Below, piece by piece: positions 6,322 to 12,532 of a stretch of DNA of 13,508 nt. The notes beneath the pieces are model-generated. The model was not told where the DNA came from and made no database searches. It saw only the letters and a list, made by a program, of their open reading frames with translations. The DNA comes from CAYOFK01 sp964403185 (GTDB lineage: Bacteria; Bacteroidota; Bacteroidia; Bacteroidales; VadinHA17). The translations under genes were made by a program, and so were the position numbers. Numbering within the stretch: position 1 is the first letter of the stretch; every line of letters starts with the position of its first letter. Location: assembly GCA_964403185.1 (NCBI GenBank), contig CAYOFK010000082.1:1-13508 (forward strand), read 5' to 3'.

Positions 6322-9300
6322 TTAATATTTTTGATTCCTTTCACCCCACCAATCCTCGAGCCAATAGGTTCCGTCTTCATCATCCCAGATATATTGCTGG
6401 TTAAAGCGGGGCATTTGTTTTTTGGGTCCGGGTTTCTCAGAAAGTATTTTGCGAATGATCCGGTTCCTTTCTGCTTCAATCTTATTAAGCTTTTCCTGGT
6501 CTTTCTCCGAATCATAATATAGAATGCCGTCCACCATGGTTTTCTCCACCACTGCATAAACGGAAAGCGGATTCCGGTTCCAGAGTACCAGGTCGGCATC
6601 CTTCCCTGTTTTAATGCTTCCCATACGGTGGTCGAGGTGCAGGATCTTCGCCGGATTCAATGTTACTGTCTTCCAGGCTTCTTCTTCACTGAGTCCGCCA
6701 TATTTCACGGTCTTTGCAGCTTCAAGGTTAAGGTGCCGGGCCACCACAGCATTGTCCGAGTGGACTGCTGCCAGCACTCCTTCATGCACCTGTATGGCCG
6801 TGTTATAAGGGATGGCCTGATATACCTCATACTTATATGCCCACCAATCGGGCAGGTTTGATGCATAGGCCCCATGTTTTACAATCTTATCGGCGACTTT
6901 ATAGCCTTCAGAGTTGTGAATGAGCGTGTGGACCTTAATGCCAAAATCTTCGGCCAGCTTCATGATCATGTTGGTCTCAGACTGTACATAGGCATGACAG
7001 GTAATGAAGATTTTTTCTTCCAGAACATCTTTTAAAGCTTCGAGCCGGAGATCCACCCTTGGGGGATTTGTTTTGGCCTTTTCCTTTGATGAAAGATTAT
7101 TGTAGGTGTCCCATTCCATTTTATAATCCATGGCCCTGGTATAGGCATCCCGCAAGATTGCTTCCACTCCCATGCGGGTTTGCGGATATCTGGTGGAGAG
7201 GAACGCAGGTGCCCGGGATTGTTTGACATTTTCACCCAGGGCATGTTTCAGGAACTGTGCACCGTCATGAATGAGCAACTGATCCGGGGTGACACCCCAA
7301 CGGTGTTTGATCAGGGCCGACTGGCCTCCCACCGGGTTGGCCGATCCGTGCAGGACATGTGCCGCGGTTACCCCACCGGATAATTGCCTGTATATACTCA
7401 GGTCTTCGGGATTGATGATGTCGTTATAACGCACCTCAGAGGTAACCGCATGCGTAGCTTCATTTAAACCGCCGGATCCGGCAATATGTGAATGTTCGTC
7501 AATGATGCCGCTGGTCAGGTGCTTTCCTGTACCATCTATCAGGGTGGCCGTGGCATCGGAAATATTGGTTCCGATCTTCACAATCTTCCCGTTTTTTACA
7601 AGAACATCGGTATTCTTTATGATGCCGGCATCTTCGTTGGTCCAGACCGTTGCATTTTTTATCAGGTAGGTTTGTTGTGCAGGAATGTCTTCCTTTTCAT
7701 AACCATAGGCCATAAAGGGGAAGATCACCGGACCCATTTCCGGCTTTTTATCCTCTGGTTTCGATGCTTTTTTTTTGGGTTCGGCAGGGTCAGTATATGA
7801 AGCGGTCCAGGGGCTCTTGCTTCCATCTTCCGCGTATGCCTCCCCTCTGAAGGTTTTATCAGCGACCCATCCTGTCAAACGCGTTGCGGAAGTGGCTTCT
7901 TTTTCTTTTTTAAACGTCAGAAAAATGGTATTTCCACTAATGCTTCCCGTGGCTGTATAAGTGGTGGTATCATCTTTGATTATCTTAAATTTTGGCTTTA
8001 AAGGAGTGCCGGAAATTTCCAGTTTCAGTTTCTTTCCATCCAGGTCCATGGCATAATTTCCTGAATAATCCGGAAGATTCATGTCCGTTAATACAAATCC
8101 CTTCCCCTGGATCCAGTTTTCATACAAGGTACAGGTACTGGAAAAGACATTCTCAGAACAGATCAGGAAGTTAGCAACCATGCCTGTTTTAAGGCTTCCG
8201 ATCTGGTTTTCGGATTTCAGCAATCTGGCCGGCACGTAACTTAAGGCTTTCAGTGCGGCTTCTTCGCTCAATCCGTACCGGACGGCTTTTCTGATATTTT
8301 TCAAAAAGCCGGAGATATCTTTCATGCCGTAAGTGGTGATGGCAAAGGGAATGCCTTCTTTTTCAAGTGTGGCCAGGTTTGCCGGCGCCATTTCCCAGTG
8401 CTTAAGATCTTCCAGCGGAACCAGATTGGCTTCCCACGGATGATCCACTTTACCGGCTTCAGGGAAGTTCACGGGAACGATCAGGGTGGCGTTGGTTTTC
8501 TTTACCTCGTCAATCATCTGGTATTCATCACCGGCACTTTTAATGATGTACTGGATCCCGAATTCGTCTCCTATTTTATCCGCCCTGAGCAGGGACAGCT
8601 TATCGCGTACCTCGAAAATCTGGGGCAGGGACTGGTTTCTTTCCCAGGCATCAAAACTAAGGTCGGTATAGGATTTTTCTTCCAGGCCACGGTACCACTT
8701 CACATCATAATAGGTTTGACGCAGCAGGGCTATGCTTCCAAAAAGTGAATTCGGATAATTCTGGCCGCCAGATCCTTTTTCAAAGGAATAGTGGGCAGCA
8801 GCCTGTGACTTCAGTATGACTTTGGATGCAGGCTGGTCAGACAGGCACACCAGGGCGGAGGAGCCACGGGCTATACCATCGGATTTAAAACTAAGGACGG
8901 CGCTAAAACCTTGTTTCCTGAATTGACCTGCCGTCTTATCGTCCACAGTGAATTCAGCGCTTGAACTGTAGTAGGGCTTGATGGCAGCATTCCAGTTTAA
9001 GGCGGTTTTATAGCCGGGATCCACCTGTGGGGGACTGGTGAATGAATAGCCACCACTCCCGGAAGACCGTTTTCCGGGGGGCAGTCCGTAATTCGTATAG
9101 GGGTCAATAAAAGACGGATAAATAAACTTCCCTTTCATATCCCGTATAATGGTTCCCTCTGGAATCTTCACATCCGTTCCAACAGCAAGGATCCGTCCGT
9201 TTTTAATCAGCAATGTGGCGGCCTCGGTTTTAGTACGGTAGTCTGTAAACAGTGTGGCATTTGTAAATGCATACAGGCCGGGCCGTTGGTCATTGATACC

Positions 9301-9375
9301 AATGGCCGGGATTTGCTGGGATCTGGCAAACAGGCACACAGCTCCCAGCAAGGCAACAATTAAAATTCTTTTCAT
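6322..9375 (-). CDS. exported double amidohydrolase, N-half degenerate, C-half active
   Basis: This 1017-residue protein starts with a Sec signal peptide (about 1-20). Residues 35-430 form a first amidohydrolase unit in which the metal motif is YPSFIDPYTN (86-95), without the HxH pair. Residues about 436-528 form a beta-rich insert rich in Thr and Lys. Residues about 565-955 form a second amidohydrolase unit with an intact metal site: DEHSH (626-630), CHAY (His794), LIHN (His820) and VHSDN (Asp874), plus SGGVTAAHVLHGSANPVGG (in part 666-684). This resembles imidazolonepropionase-like and related metal-dependent amidohydrolases. The substrate is unknown. A polar tail of about 60 residues is rich in charged residues and Trp. 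Cys14 sits in GAVC, which is a poor lipobox, so a soluble periplasmic or secreted protein is more likely than a lipoprotein. First gene of the operon. Confidence 0.88.
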   Translation of the reverse strand: MKRILIVALLGAVCLFARSQQIPAIGINDQRPGLYAFTNATLFTDYRTKTEAATLLIKNGRILAVGTDVKIPEGTIIRDMKGKFIYPSFIDPYTNYGLPPGKRSSGSGGYSFTSPPQVDPGYKTALNWNAAIKPYYSSSAEFTVDDKTAGQFRKQGFSAVLSFKSDGIARGSSALVCLSDQPASKVILKSQAAAHYSFEKGSGGQNYPNSLFGSIALLRQTYYDVKWYRGLEEKSYTDLSFDAWERNQSLPQIFEVRDKLSLLRADKIGDEFGIQYIIKSAGDEYQMIDEVKKTNATLIVPVNFPEAGKVDHPWEANLVPLEDLKHWEMAPANLATLEKEGIPFAITTYGMKDISGFLKNIRKAVRYGLSEEAALKALSYVPARLLKSENQIGSLKTGMVANFLICSENVFSSTCTLYENWIQGKGFVLTDMNLPDYSGNYAMDLDGKKLKLEISGTPLKPKFKIIKDDTTTYTATGSISGNTIFLTFKKEKEATSATRLTGWVADKTFRGEAYAEDGSKSPWTASYTDPAEPKKKASKPEDKKPEMGPVIFPFMAYGYEKEDIPAQQTYLIKNATVWTNEDAGIIKNTDVLVKNGKIVKIGTNISDATATLIDGTGKHLTSGIIDEHSHIAGSGGLNEATHAVTSEVRYNDIINPEDLSIYRQLSGGVTAAHVLHGSANPVGGQSALIKHRWGVTPDQLLIHDGAQFLKHALGENVKQSRAPAFLSTRYPQTRMGVEAILRDAYTRAMDYKMEWDTYNNLSSKEKAKTNPPRVDLRLEALKDVLEEKIFITCHAYVQSETNMIMKLAEDFGIKVHTLIHNSEGYKVADKIVKHGAYASNLPDWWAYKYEVYQAIPYNTAIQVHEGVLAAVHSDNAVVARHLNLEAAKTVKYGGLSEEEAWKTVTLNPAKILHLDHRMGSIKTGKDADLVLWNRNPLSVYAVVEKTMVDGILYYDSEKDQEKLNKIEAERNRIIRKILSEKPGPKKQMPRFNQQYIWDDEDGTYWLEDWWGERNQKY

Positions 9376-9517
9376 AAGCGGTTGTTGAAGGATTACTAAA
9401 ATTTCTTCAATGTATAAAAAAATTAAACCCTTCCGCTGTTTAATGTTGTAGAATATGTAAAGATATCCCTTCAGTACGTAAATAAATGTTCATGCGATGG
9501 CAATGTAGATCGACTTT

Positions 9518-9551
9518 CCCGGGTTGATTGTGTTTCAGGGAAACACCCGGG
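9518..9551. repeat. two-part inverted repeat upstream of tRNA-Arg
   Basis: CCCGGGT (9518-9524) pairs with ACCCGGG (9545-9551). Inside, GTTTC (9532-9536) pairs with GAAAC (9540-9544) around AGG, leaving a 7-nt bulge on the left. No T-run follows on either strand, so it is not a standard terminator. It lies 15 bp before the tRNA promoter in the 232-bp gap between the 1017-residue gene and the tRNA. The remaining part of that gap (9376-9517) shows only a weak minus-strand -7-like TATCTTTA (9465-9458) for the amidohydrolase operon. Confidence 0.5.
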
Positions 9552-9565
9552 GCGATCCGGCTGAT

Positions 9566-9596
9566 TTTGCAAAACCTCTGAAATTAAATACTTTTG
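9566..9596 (+). promoter_or_regulatory. Bacteroidota promoter of tRNA-Arg
   Basis: TTTG at 9566-9569, 19 bp, then TACTTTTG at 9589-9596: an exact match to TTTG-N19-TAnnTTTG. The tRNA begins 11 bp downstream at 9608, so transcription would start a few bases before the mature 5' end. Confidence 0.75.
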
Positions 9597-9607
9597 CAAT
9601 CCTGTTT

Positions 9608-9679
9608 GGCTCCATAGTTCAAGGGATAGAATAGCGGTTTCCTAAACCGTAGATCCAGGTTCGAGTCCTGGTGGAGCTA
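9608..9679 (+). tRNA. tRNA-Arg (anticodon CCU)
   Basis: All arms fold: acceptor GGCTCCA with TGGAGCT (first pair G:U), D arm GTTC/GAAT, anticodon stem GCGGT/ACCGT around the loop TTCCTAA (anticodon CCT), T stem CCAGG/CCTGG around TTCGAGT, discriminator A at 9679. CCA is not encoded (C then AAAAG). It reads AGG codons. It has its own promoter upstream and a hairpin terminator downstream. Its last 14 bases are copied again at 9844. Confidence 0.95.
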
Positions 9680-9720
9680 CAAAAGAAAAGACCTGTCACT
9701 AAGTGGCGGGCTTTTTTATT
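9666..9720 (+). repeat. tRNA-tail/terminator repeat, copy 1
   Basis: These 55 bp, from inside the T arm of tRNA-Arg through its terminator, are repeated without a mismatch at 9844-9898. The two copies start 178 bp apart. The repeat continues with 9721-9792, which reappears at 9999-10070, so the full unit runs from the tRNA 3' end to about 9792 (127 bp) plus about 51 bp of spacer. Confidence 0.9.
9692..9717 (+). terminator. intrinsic terminator of tRNA-Arg
   Basis: CCTGTCAC (9692-9699) pairs with GTGGCGGG (9703-9710) with two G:U pairs, closing on TAA, followed by C and six Ts. It starts 13 nt after the tRNA. The same hairpin is repeated at 9870-9888 inside the second repeat copy. Confidence 0.75.
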
Positions 9721-9787
9721 ACACAGGCTCAAGCTCGCTTGAAAGACTGTGGTATAAAAAGTCCGTTGCGAACGAAGTGAGTACAGG
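9719..9787 (-). pseudogene. possible GIY-YIG endonuclease fragment inside the repeat
   Basis: The minus strand of the repeat reads as 22 codons before a TAA (9719-9721), containing VLTSFATDFLYHSLSSELE. This resembles the first strands of GIY-YIG nucleases (a VYVLxS block, an aromatic pair, then a Gly-containing turn, S/T, x, L, E), with the Gly of the YIG motif lost (YHS). The frame stops where the conserved Arg and the His-Asn would follow. It is too short to work as an enzyme. The single difference between the copies (9773 versus 10051) is silent in this frame (TCG to TCA, Ser), which is weak support. The reading is inference and could be chance. Confidence 0.3.
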
Positions 9788-9792
9788 GCTTT
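9721..9792 (+). repeat. second part of the repeat unit, first copy
   Basis: These 72 bp recur at 9999-10070 with a single difference (C at 9773, T at 10051). They follow directly on the tRNA-tail/terminator part. After 9792 the sequence changes, and 51 bp of non-repeated spacer (9793-9843) lead to copy 2. Confidence 0.9.
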
Positions 9793-9843
9793 GCTTTTGT
9801 TACGCGGAGTTTTCAGGTCCGTGAGGAACAAAGTGACGAACAA

Positions 9844-9898
9844 TCCTGGTGGAGCTACAAAAGAAAAGACCTGTCACTAAGTGGCGGGCTTTTTTATT
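9844..9898 (+). repeat. tRNA-tail/terminator repeat, copy 2, interrupted by the gap
   Basis: Exact copy of 9666-9720, including 14 bases of the tRNA-Arg 3' end, but preceded by AACAA instead of the T-loop. No tRNA can form here. The assembled sequence stops at the same point where copy 1 passes into its second part, which resumes after the Ns at 9999. Confidence 0.9.
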
Positions 9899-9998
9899 NN
9901 NNNNNNNNNNNNNNNNNNNNNNNNNNNNNNNNNNNNNNNNNNNNNNNNNNNNNNNNNNNNNNNNNNNNNNNNNNNNNNNNNNNNNNNNNNNNNNNNNN
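9899..9998. other. 100-N scaffold gap of nominal length
   Basis: Exactly 100 Ns, the conventional length for a gap of unknown size. The left contig ends within repeat copy 2 and the right contig begins at the exact continuation of the repeat, so the assembly broke in a repeat and the true number of units is unknown. Reading frames that cross it are artefacts. Confidence 0.95.
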
Positions 9999-10070
9999 AC
10001 ACAGGCTCAAGCTCGCTTGAAAGACTGTGGTATAAAAAGTCCGTTGCGAATGAAGTGAGTACAGGGCTTT
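9999..10070 (+). repeat. second part of the repeat unit, copy after the gap
   Basis: Copy of 9721-9792 with one substitution at 10051. It ends at 10070, after which the sequence is unique. The minus-strand GIY-YIG-like reading frame is retained at 10000-10065. The 253-bp stretch from 10071 to the next gene has no coding region that I can support. Confidence 0.9.
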
Positions 10071-10169
10071 TTTCCTGTTTTCGTCACTCATTAAAGCTAA
10101 ATTTTGAAAAGATGCTTTAAAGCTGATGCCATATGTTAGGTTTATTAACAGAAAATACCCCCGGGATTT

Positions 10170-10190
10170 GAGCGACTTTGAAAGTCGCTC
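10170..10190. repeat. REP-like perfect palindrome
   Basis: GAGCGACTTT (10170-10179), a single G, then its exact reverse complement (10181-10190). No T-run follows. The compact GC-containing palindrome in an intergenic space resembles dispersed REP-type elements. Only one copy is in the window. Confidence 0.55.
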
Positions 10191-10264
10191 TACAGAACCT
10201 TCCGCATAGCCAATGCCCTTAATGGTGGGTTCCTGTTTCCACGAATAAAACGCACCAAATCGGT

Positions 10265-10295
10265 ATTGGAGTGTATACATATTTCCATATCTTCG
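10265..10295 (+). promoter_or_regulatory. probable promoter of the cvpA-like gene
   Basis: ATTG at 10265-10268, 19 bp, then TATCTTCG (10288-10295), one base off TAnnTTTG. The spacing is the same as at the tRNA-Arg promoter. The start codon follows 28 bp after the -7 element. Confidence 0.45.
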
Positions 10296-10323
10296 TCAAA
10301 TCATCTGTCTGACCTGAAAAGTC

Positions 10324-10875
10324 ATGAATTTAATAGACATCATCCTGCTTATTTTCCTTGCCTGGGGTTTGGTGAGGGGTTTAAGAGCCGGCCTGGTTCA
10401 TGAAGCAGCCTCACTGGCAGCTTTATTTCTTGGAATTTTCGGAGCCATACACTTTTCAGATTTCACATCGGGGTTATTGATTGAGCATTTTGAACTTTCC
10501 GGCAGGTACCTTCCGGTGATTTCCTTTGCCATTACATTTATTGCCATAGTGATCGCCGTCCATTTTCTGGCAGGAATTCTAGACAAACTTATAAAAGCCG
10601 TTGCCCTGAGTTTTGTTAACCGCATATTCGGAGCCCTATTCGGGGTCCTTAAAACAGCATTTATTCTTAGCATATTTATTTTTTTATTGAATTCATTGAA
10701 TAATAAAGCCCATTTTCTCCCTGAAGAAAAAATTGAAGGTTCCCTTTTATATAAGCCTGTGGAAGGGTTTTTCCCTTTCCTGTTTCATAAAATAGATCTG
10801 AAAACATTAAAGTTGCCTCATTTTAAGGATGATATTACAGAAGAAAAAGATACTGACATACTTCTTTTTATATAA
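10324..10875 (+). CDS. CvpA family membrane protein
   Basis: The 183-residue protein has four membrane segments (about 4-20, 27-43, 63-85, 104-124) and a polar C-terminal tail, as in CvpA. Family marks are the N-terminal MNLIDIILLIFLAWGLVRG, the glycine and small residues of GLVHEAASLAALFLGIFGA, and NRIFGALFGVLKTAFIL (99-115) before the last segment. CvpA was first linked to colicin V production in E. coli and later to envelope stress resistance; the molecular role is unclear. The gene stands alone: 253 bp of non-coding sequence precede it and 477 bp follow. The acidic/lysine-rich tail (165-178) ends in a short hydrophobic run. No terminator is evident immediately after the stop. Confidence 0.85.
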   Translation: MNLIDIILLIFLAWGLVRGLRAGLVHEAASLAALFLGIFGAIHFSDFTSGLLIEHFELSGRYLPVISFAITFIAIVIAVHFLAGILDKLIKAVALSFVNRIFGALFGVLKTAFILSIFIFLLNSLNNKAHFLPEEKIEGSLLYKPVEGFFPFLFHKIDLKTLKLPHFKDDITEEKDTDILLFI

Positions 10876-10906
10876 TGTGAGTTGTTTTCATATAATGATA
10901 CAAAGG

Positions 10907-10985
10907 CCGGGAGAGTTATCGCTAATCGACTTACGTTTTGCTATGCAAAACAGCACCTAGGACATAACTCCTGGAAAGGGCGATA
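10907..10985 (+). ncRNA. candidate structured RNA or leader element
   Basis: CCGGG (10907-10911) pairs with CCTGG (10970-10974), and after a 2-nt bulge AGTTAT (10914-10919) pairs with ATAACT (10964-10969). Inside is a perfect 7-bp hairpin, GTTTTGC/GCAAAAC (10935-10951, loop TAT). TATCGC (10917-10922) is also complementary to GCGATA (10980-10985), which would form a pseudoknot or an alternative fold. I do not recognise a known RNA family. The strand is a guess; stems read on both strands. No promoter is clear. Confidence 0.35.
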
Positions 10986-11070
10986 GTTCACCCCATTCTT
11001 TCTTTTAAAAATAAGAAACTATATTGGAAGTAAATCTAAAGGAAAGGGCGGGATTTCAATAACCCGGGAT

Positions 11071-11155
11071 GTAGCCGGGCATCGTGGCTACACGATACCG
11101 GTCCGACCTTTATACCAGGCAGAAGAGAATGGTTCTGCCGCTTAGAGCGGGCAGA
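11071..11155. other. cluster of mutually exclusive hairpins
   Basis: ATCGTG/CACGAT (11081-11096, loop GCTA), extended by CCGG/CCGG (11075-11078, 11098-11101), competes with GTAGCC/GGCTAC (11071-11076, 11086-11091). Then GGCAGAA/TTCTGCC (11118-11139) competes with TCTGCCGC/GCGG(G)CAGA (11134-11155). The rest of the 477-bp gap (10986-11070, 11156-11280) shows no gene. One plus-strand frame is open for 46 codons up to about 11144, without a start. No T-run follows the hairpins, so terminator action is unlikely. Confidence 0.4.
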
Positions 11156-11291
11156 CGGATTGTAATGATTGCAGAGGTTGATTGCCAAATTGTTACTTGA
11201 ATGAGTGTTAGCCAGGTATCTACTAAGTGACTTTATGAGTTTCTGAATTGAATTATTCCTGACAGAATCCAAAATAGTCTTACAATTATTT

Positions 11292-11321
11292 TATATTTGT
11301 CAACTTTTCAACATTGCCAAA
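11292..11321 (+). promoter_or_regulatory. promoter -7 element with overlapping inverted repeat, RND operon
   Basis: TATATTTG (11292-11299) matches TAnnTTTG; no TTTG is found at the -33 position, so it may need an activator or be weak. TTTGTCAA (11296-11303) and TTGCCAAA (11314-11321) are reverse complements with one mismatch, 10 bp apart, covering the -7 element and the expected start site near 11305. This layout fits an operator of a repressor, but no regulator gene is beside the operon in this window. Confidence 0.4.
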
Positions 11322-11352
11322 CCTTATGAATTTTAACTAAATACACGCATTT

Positions 11353-12522
11353 ATGTCTAAGAATTATAGCACAATTACAATGGGATTGTTACTGGTCTTG
11401 TCAGTAGTATTCCTTTATTCATGTAAGAATAACACCCCAGGCCAGGAAGCATCACCTCCTGAAATCACTGTTGTGGAAGTCATTCAGAAGGATGTTCCTG
11501 TTTACCGGCAATTTGTCGGCCAGGTATATGGCTTGAAAGACATTCCAATCCGGGCCCGTGTTGAGGGTTTTCTGGAAGGGTTGCACTTTCAGGAAGGATC
11601 ACGAATTCAAAAAGGAACTCTTCTGTATACCATTGACCCGGCACCATTCGTTGCCGAAGTGGGGAACCAGAAAAGTAAACTGGCTGAGTCACAAACCATG
11701 CTTGCCAATGCAGAGAGCCAGCTGGCCCGGTATAAACCGCTTGCCGAAATTAATGCGGTAAGTCAAAGCGACCTGGATTTTGCCCAGGCCAACCGGGATG
11801 CGTCACTTGCATCTGTTGAGGCAGCAGAAGCCACCCTGAAAATGGCGGAGATCAACTTAAGCTATTGCAGGATTCATTCCCCGATAACCGGTTTTATAGG
11901 CAAAACAAATGCCCGTGAGGGAGAATTCGTGGGGAAAAATCCCAATCCGGTAATATTGAATACCGTGTCAAGAATTGATGAAGTGAGGGTTCAGTTTTTT
12001 CTTACGGAATCAGAATATCTGGTAATTGCACGTTTTATACGTGATCAGGGAGAAATCCAAAGGGAACCGGGTAAAGGTGCTGAACAAAATCTAAAACTGG
12101 TTCTTTCTGATGGATCATATCATCCCTATAACGGACAGGTAGATTTTATTAACAGGGAGGTAGATGCATCTACCGGCGCCATCCTGATCCAGGCAACTTT
12201 TCCAAACCCTGACCTGATTCTCAGGCCCGGACAGTTTGCCCGCGTTGAAGCCATGATGAACTTTAAAAAAGGAGCTTTGCTGGTACCCCAGCGCTGTATC
12301 TCCGAAATCCAGGGACAACATTCGGTTCTTGTAGTCACGGACAGCAATAAAGTGGAAACAAGACAGGTGATTACCGGTGAAAAAATTGGTGACCTCTGGA
12401 TGATTGAGGATGGACTTGAACCAAAGGAAAAAGTTGTAATTGATGCTATTCAGGCCATACGTCCCGGACAGGAGATCAAACCTGTTCTCATAGAATTTAA
12501 GAGCAAAAACCCCCAGCAATAA
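11353..12522 (+). CDS. RND efflux periplasmic adaptor lipoprotein (AcrA/MexA-like)
   Basis: The 389-residue protein links an inner-membrane RND pump to an outer-membrane channel. A signal peptide ends in the lipobox LYSC with Cys24 as the lipidated residue. A first half-lipoyl stretch is at about 64-96 (IPIRARVEGFLEGL, then GSRIQKGTLLYTIDP). A coiled-coil hairpin rich in Ala, Glu and Gln spans about 98-168. The second half-lipoyl follows with YCRIHSPITGFIG (171-183). The beta barrel is at about 205-300 with LRPGQFARVEA (290-300), and the membrane-proximal domain closes the chain. Length and order are standard for the family. The pump gene starts 10 bp downstream, so they are co-transcribed. 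The exported compound cannot be inferred. The start gives a well-formed signal peptide. Confidence 0.93.
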   Translation: MSKNYSTITMGLLLVLSVVFLYSCKNNTPGQEASPPEITVVEVIQKDVPVYRQFVGQVYGLKDIPIRARVEGFLEGLHFQEGSRIQKGTLLYTIDPAPFVAEVGNQKSKLAESQTMLANAESQLARYKPLAEINAVSQSDLDFAQANRDASLASVEAAEATLKMAEINLSYCRIHSPITGFIGKTNAREGEFVGKNPNPVILNTVSRIDEVRVQFFLTESEYLVIARFIRDQGEIQREPGKGAEQNLKLVLSDGSYHPYNGQVDFINREVDASTGAILIQATFPNPDLILRPGQFARVEAMMNFKKGALLVPQRCISEIQGQHSVLVVTDSNKVETRQVITGEKIGDLWMIEDGLEPKEKVVIDAIQAIRPGQEIKPVLIEFKSKNPQQ

Positions 12523-12532
12523 TATCCGAACT

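Noticed and set aside
9312..9375. Lipoprotein signal in the 1017-residue protein (Cys14)
   Set aside because: The residues before the Cys (GAV) do not fit the small-residue requirement at -1, and a normal signal-peptidase I site follows.
9457..9465. Minus-strand promoter TATCTTTAC for the amidohydrolase operon
   Set aside because: The last base of the -7 element is wrong and no -33 element is at the right distance; too weak to list as a feature.
9619..9843. 74-residue minus-strand reading frame (ending in SSTRTRTWIYGLG and similar)
   Set aside because: It runs antisense through tRNA-Arg and its repeat; such frames are a common mis-annotation over tRNA genes.
9849..10280. Plus- and minus-strand frames crossing the run of Ns
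   Set aside because: They include 100 unknown bases of arbitrary length, so the frame across the gap is meaningless.
11036..11272. 78-residue minus-strand frame in the gap before the efflux operon
   Set aside because: No family resemblance, no ribosome site or promoter, and composition of unselected sequence; the hairpins explain this region better.
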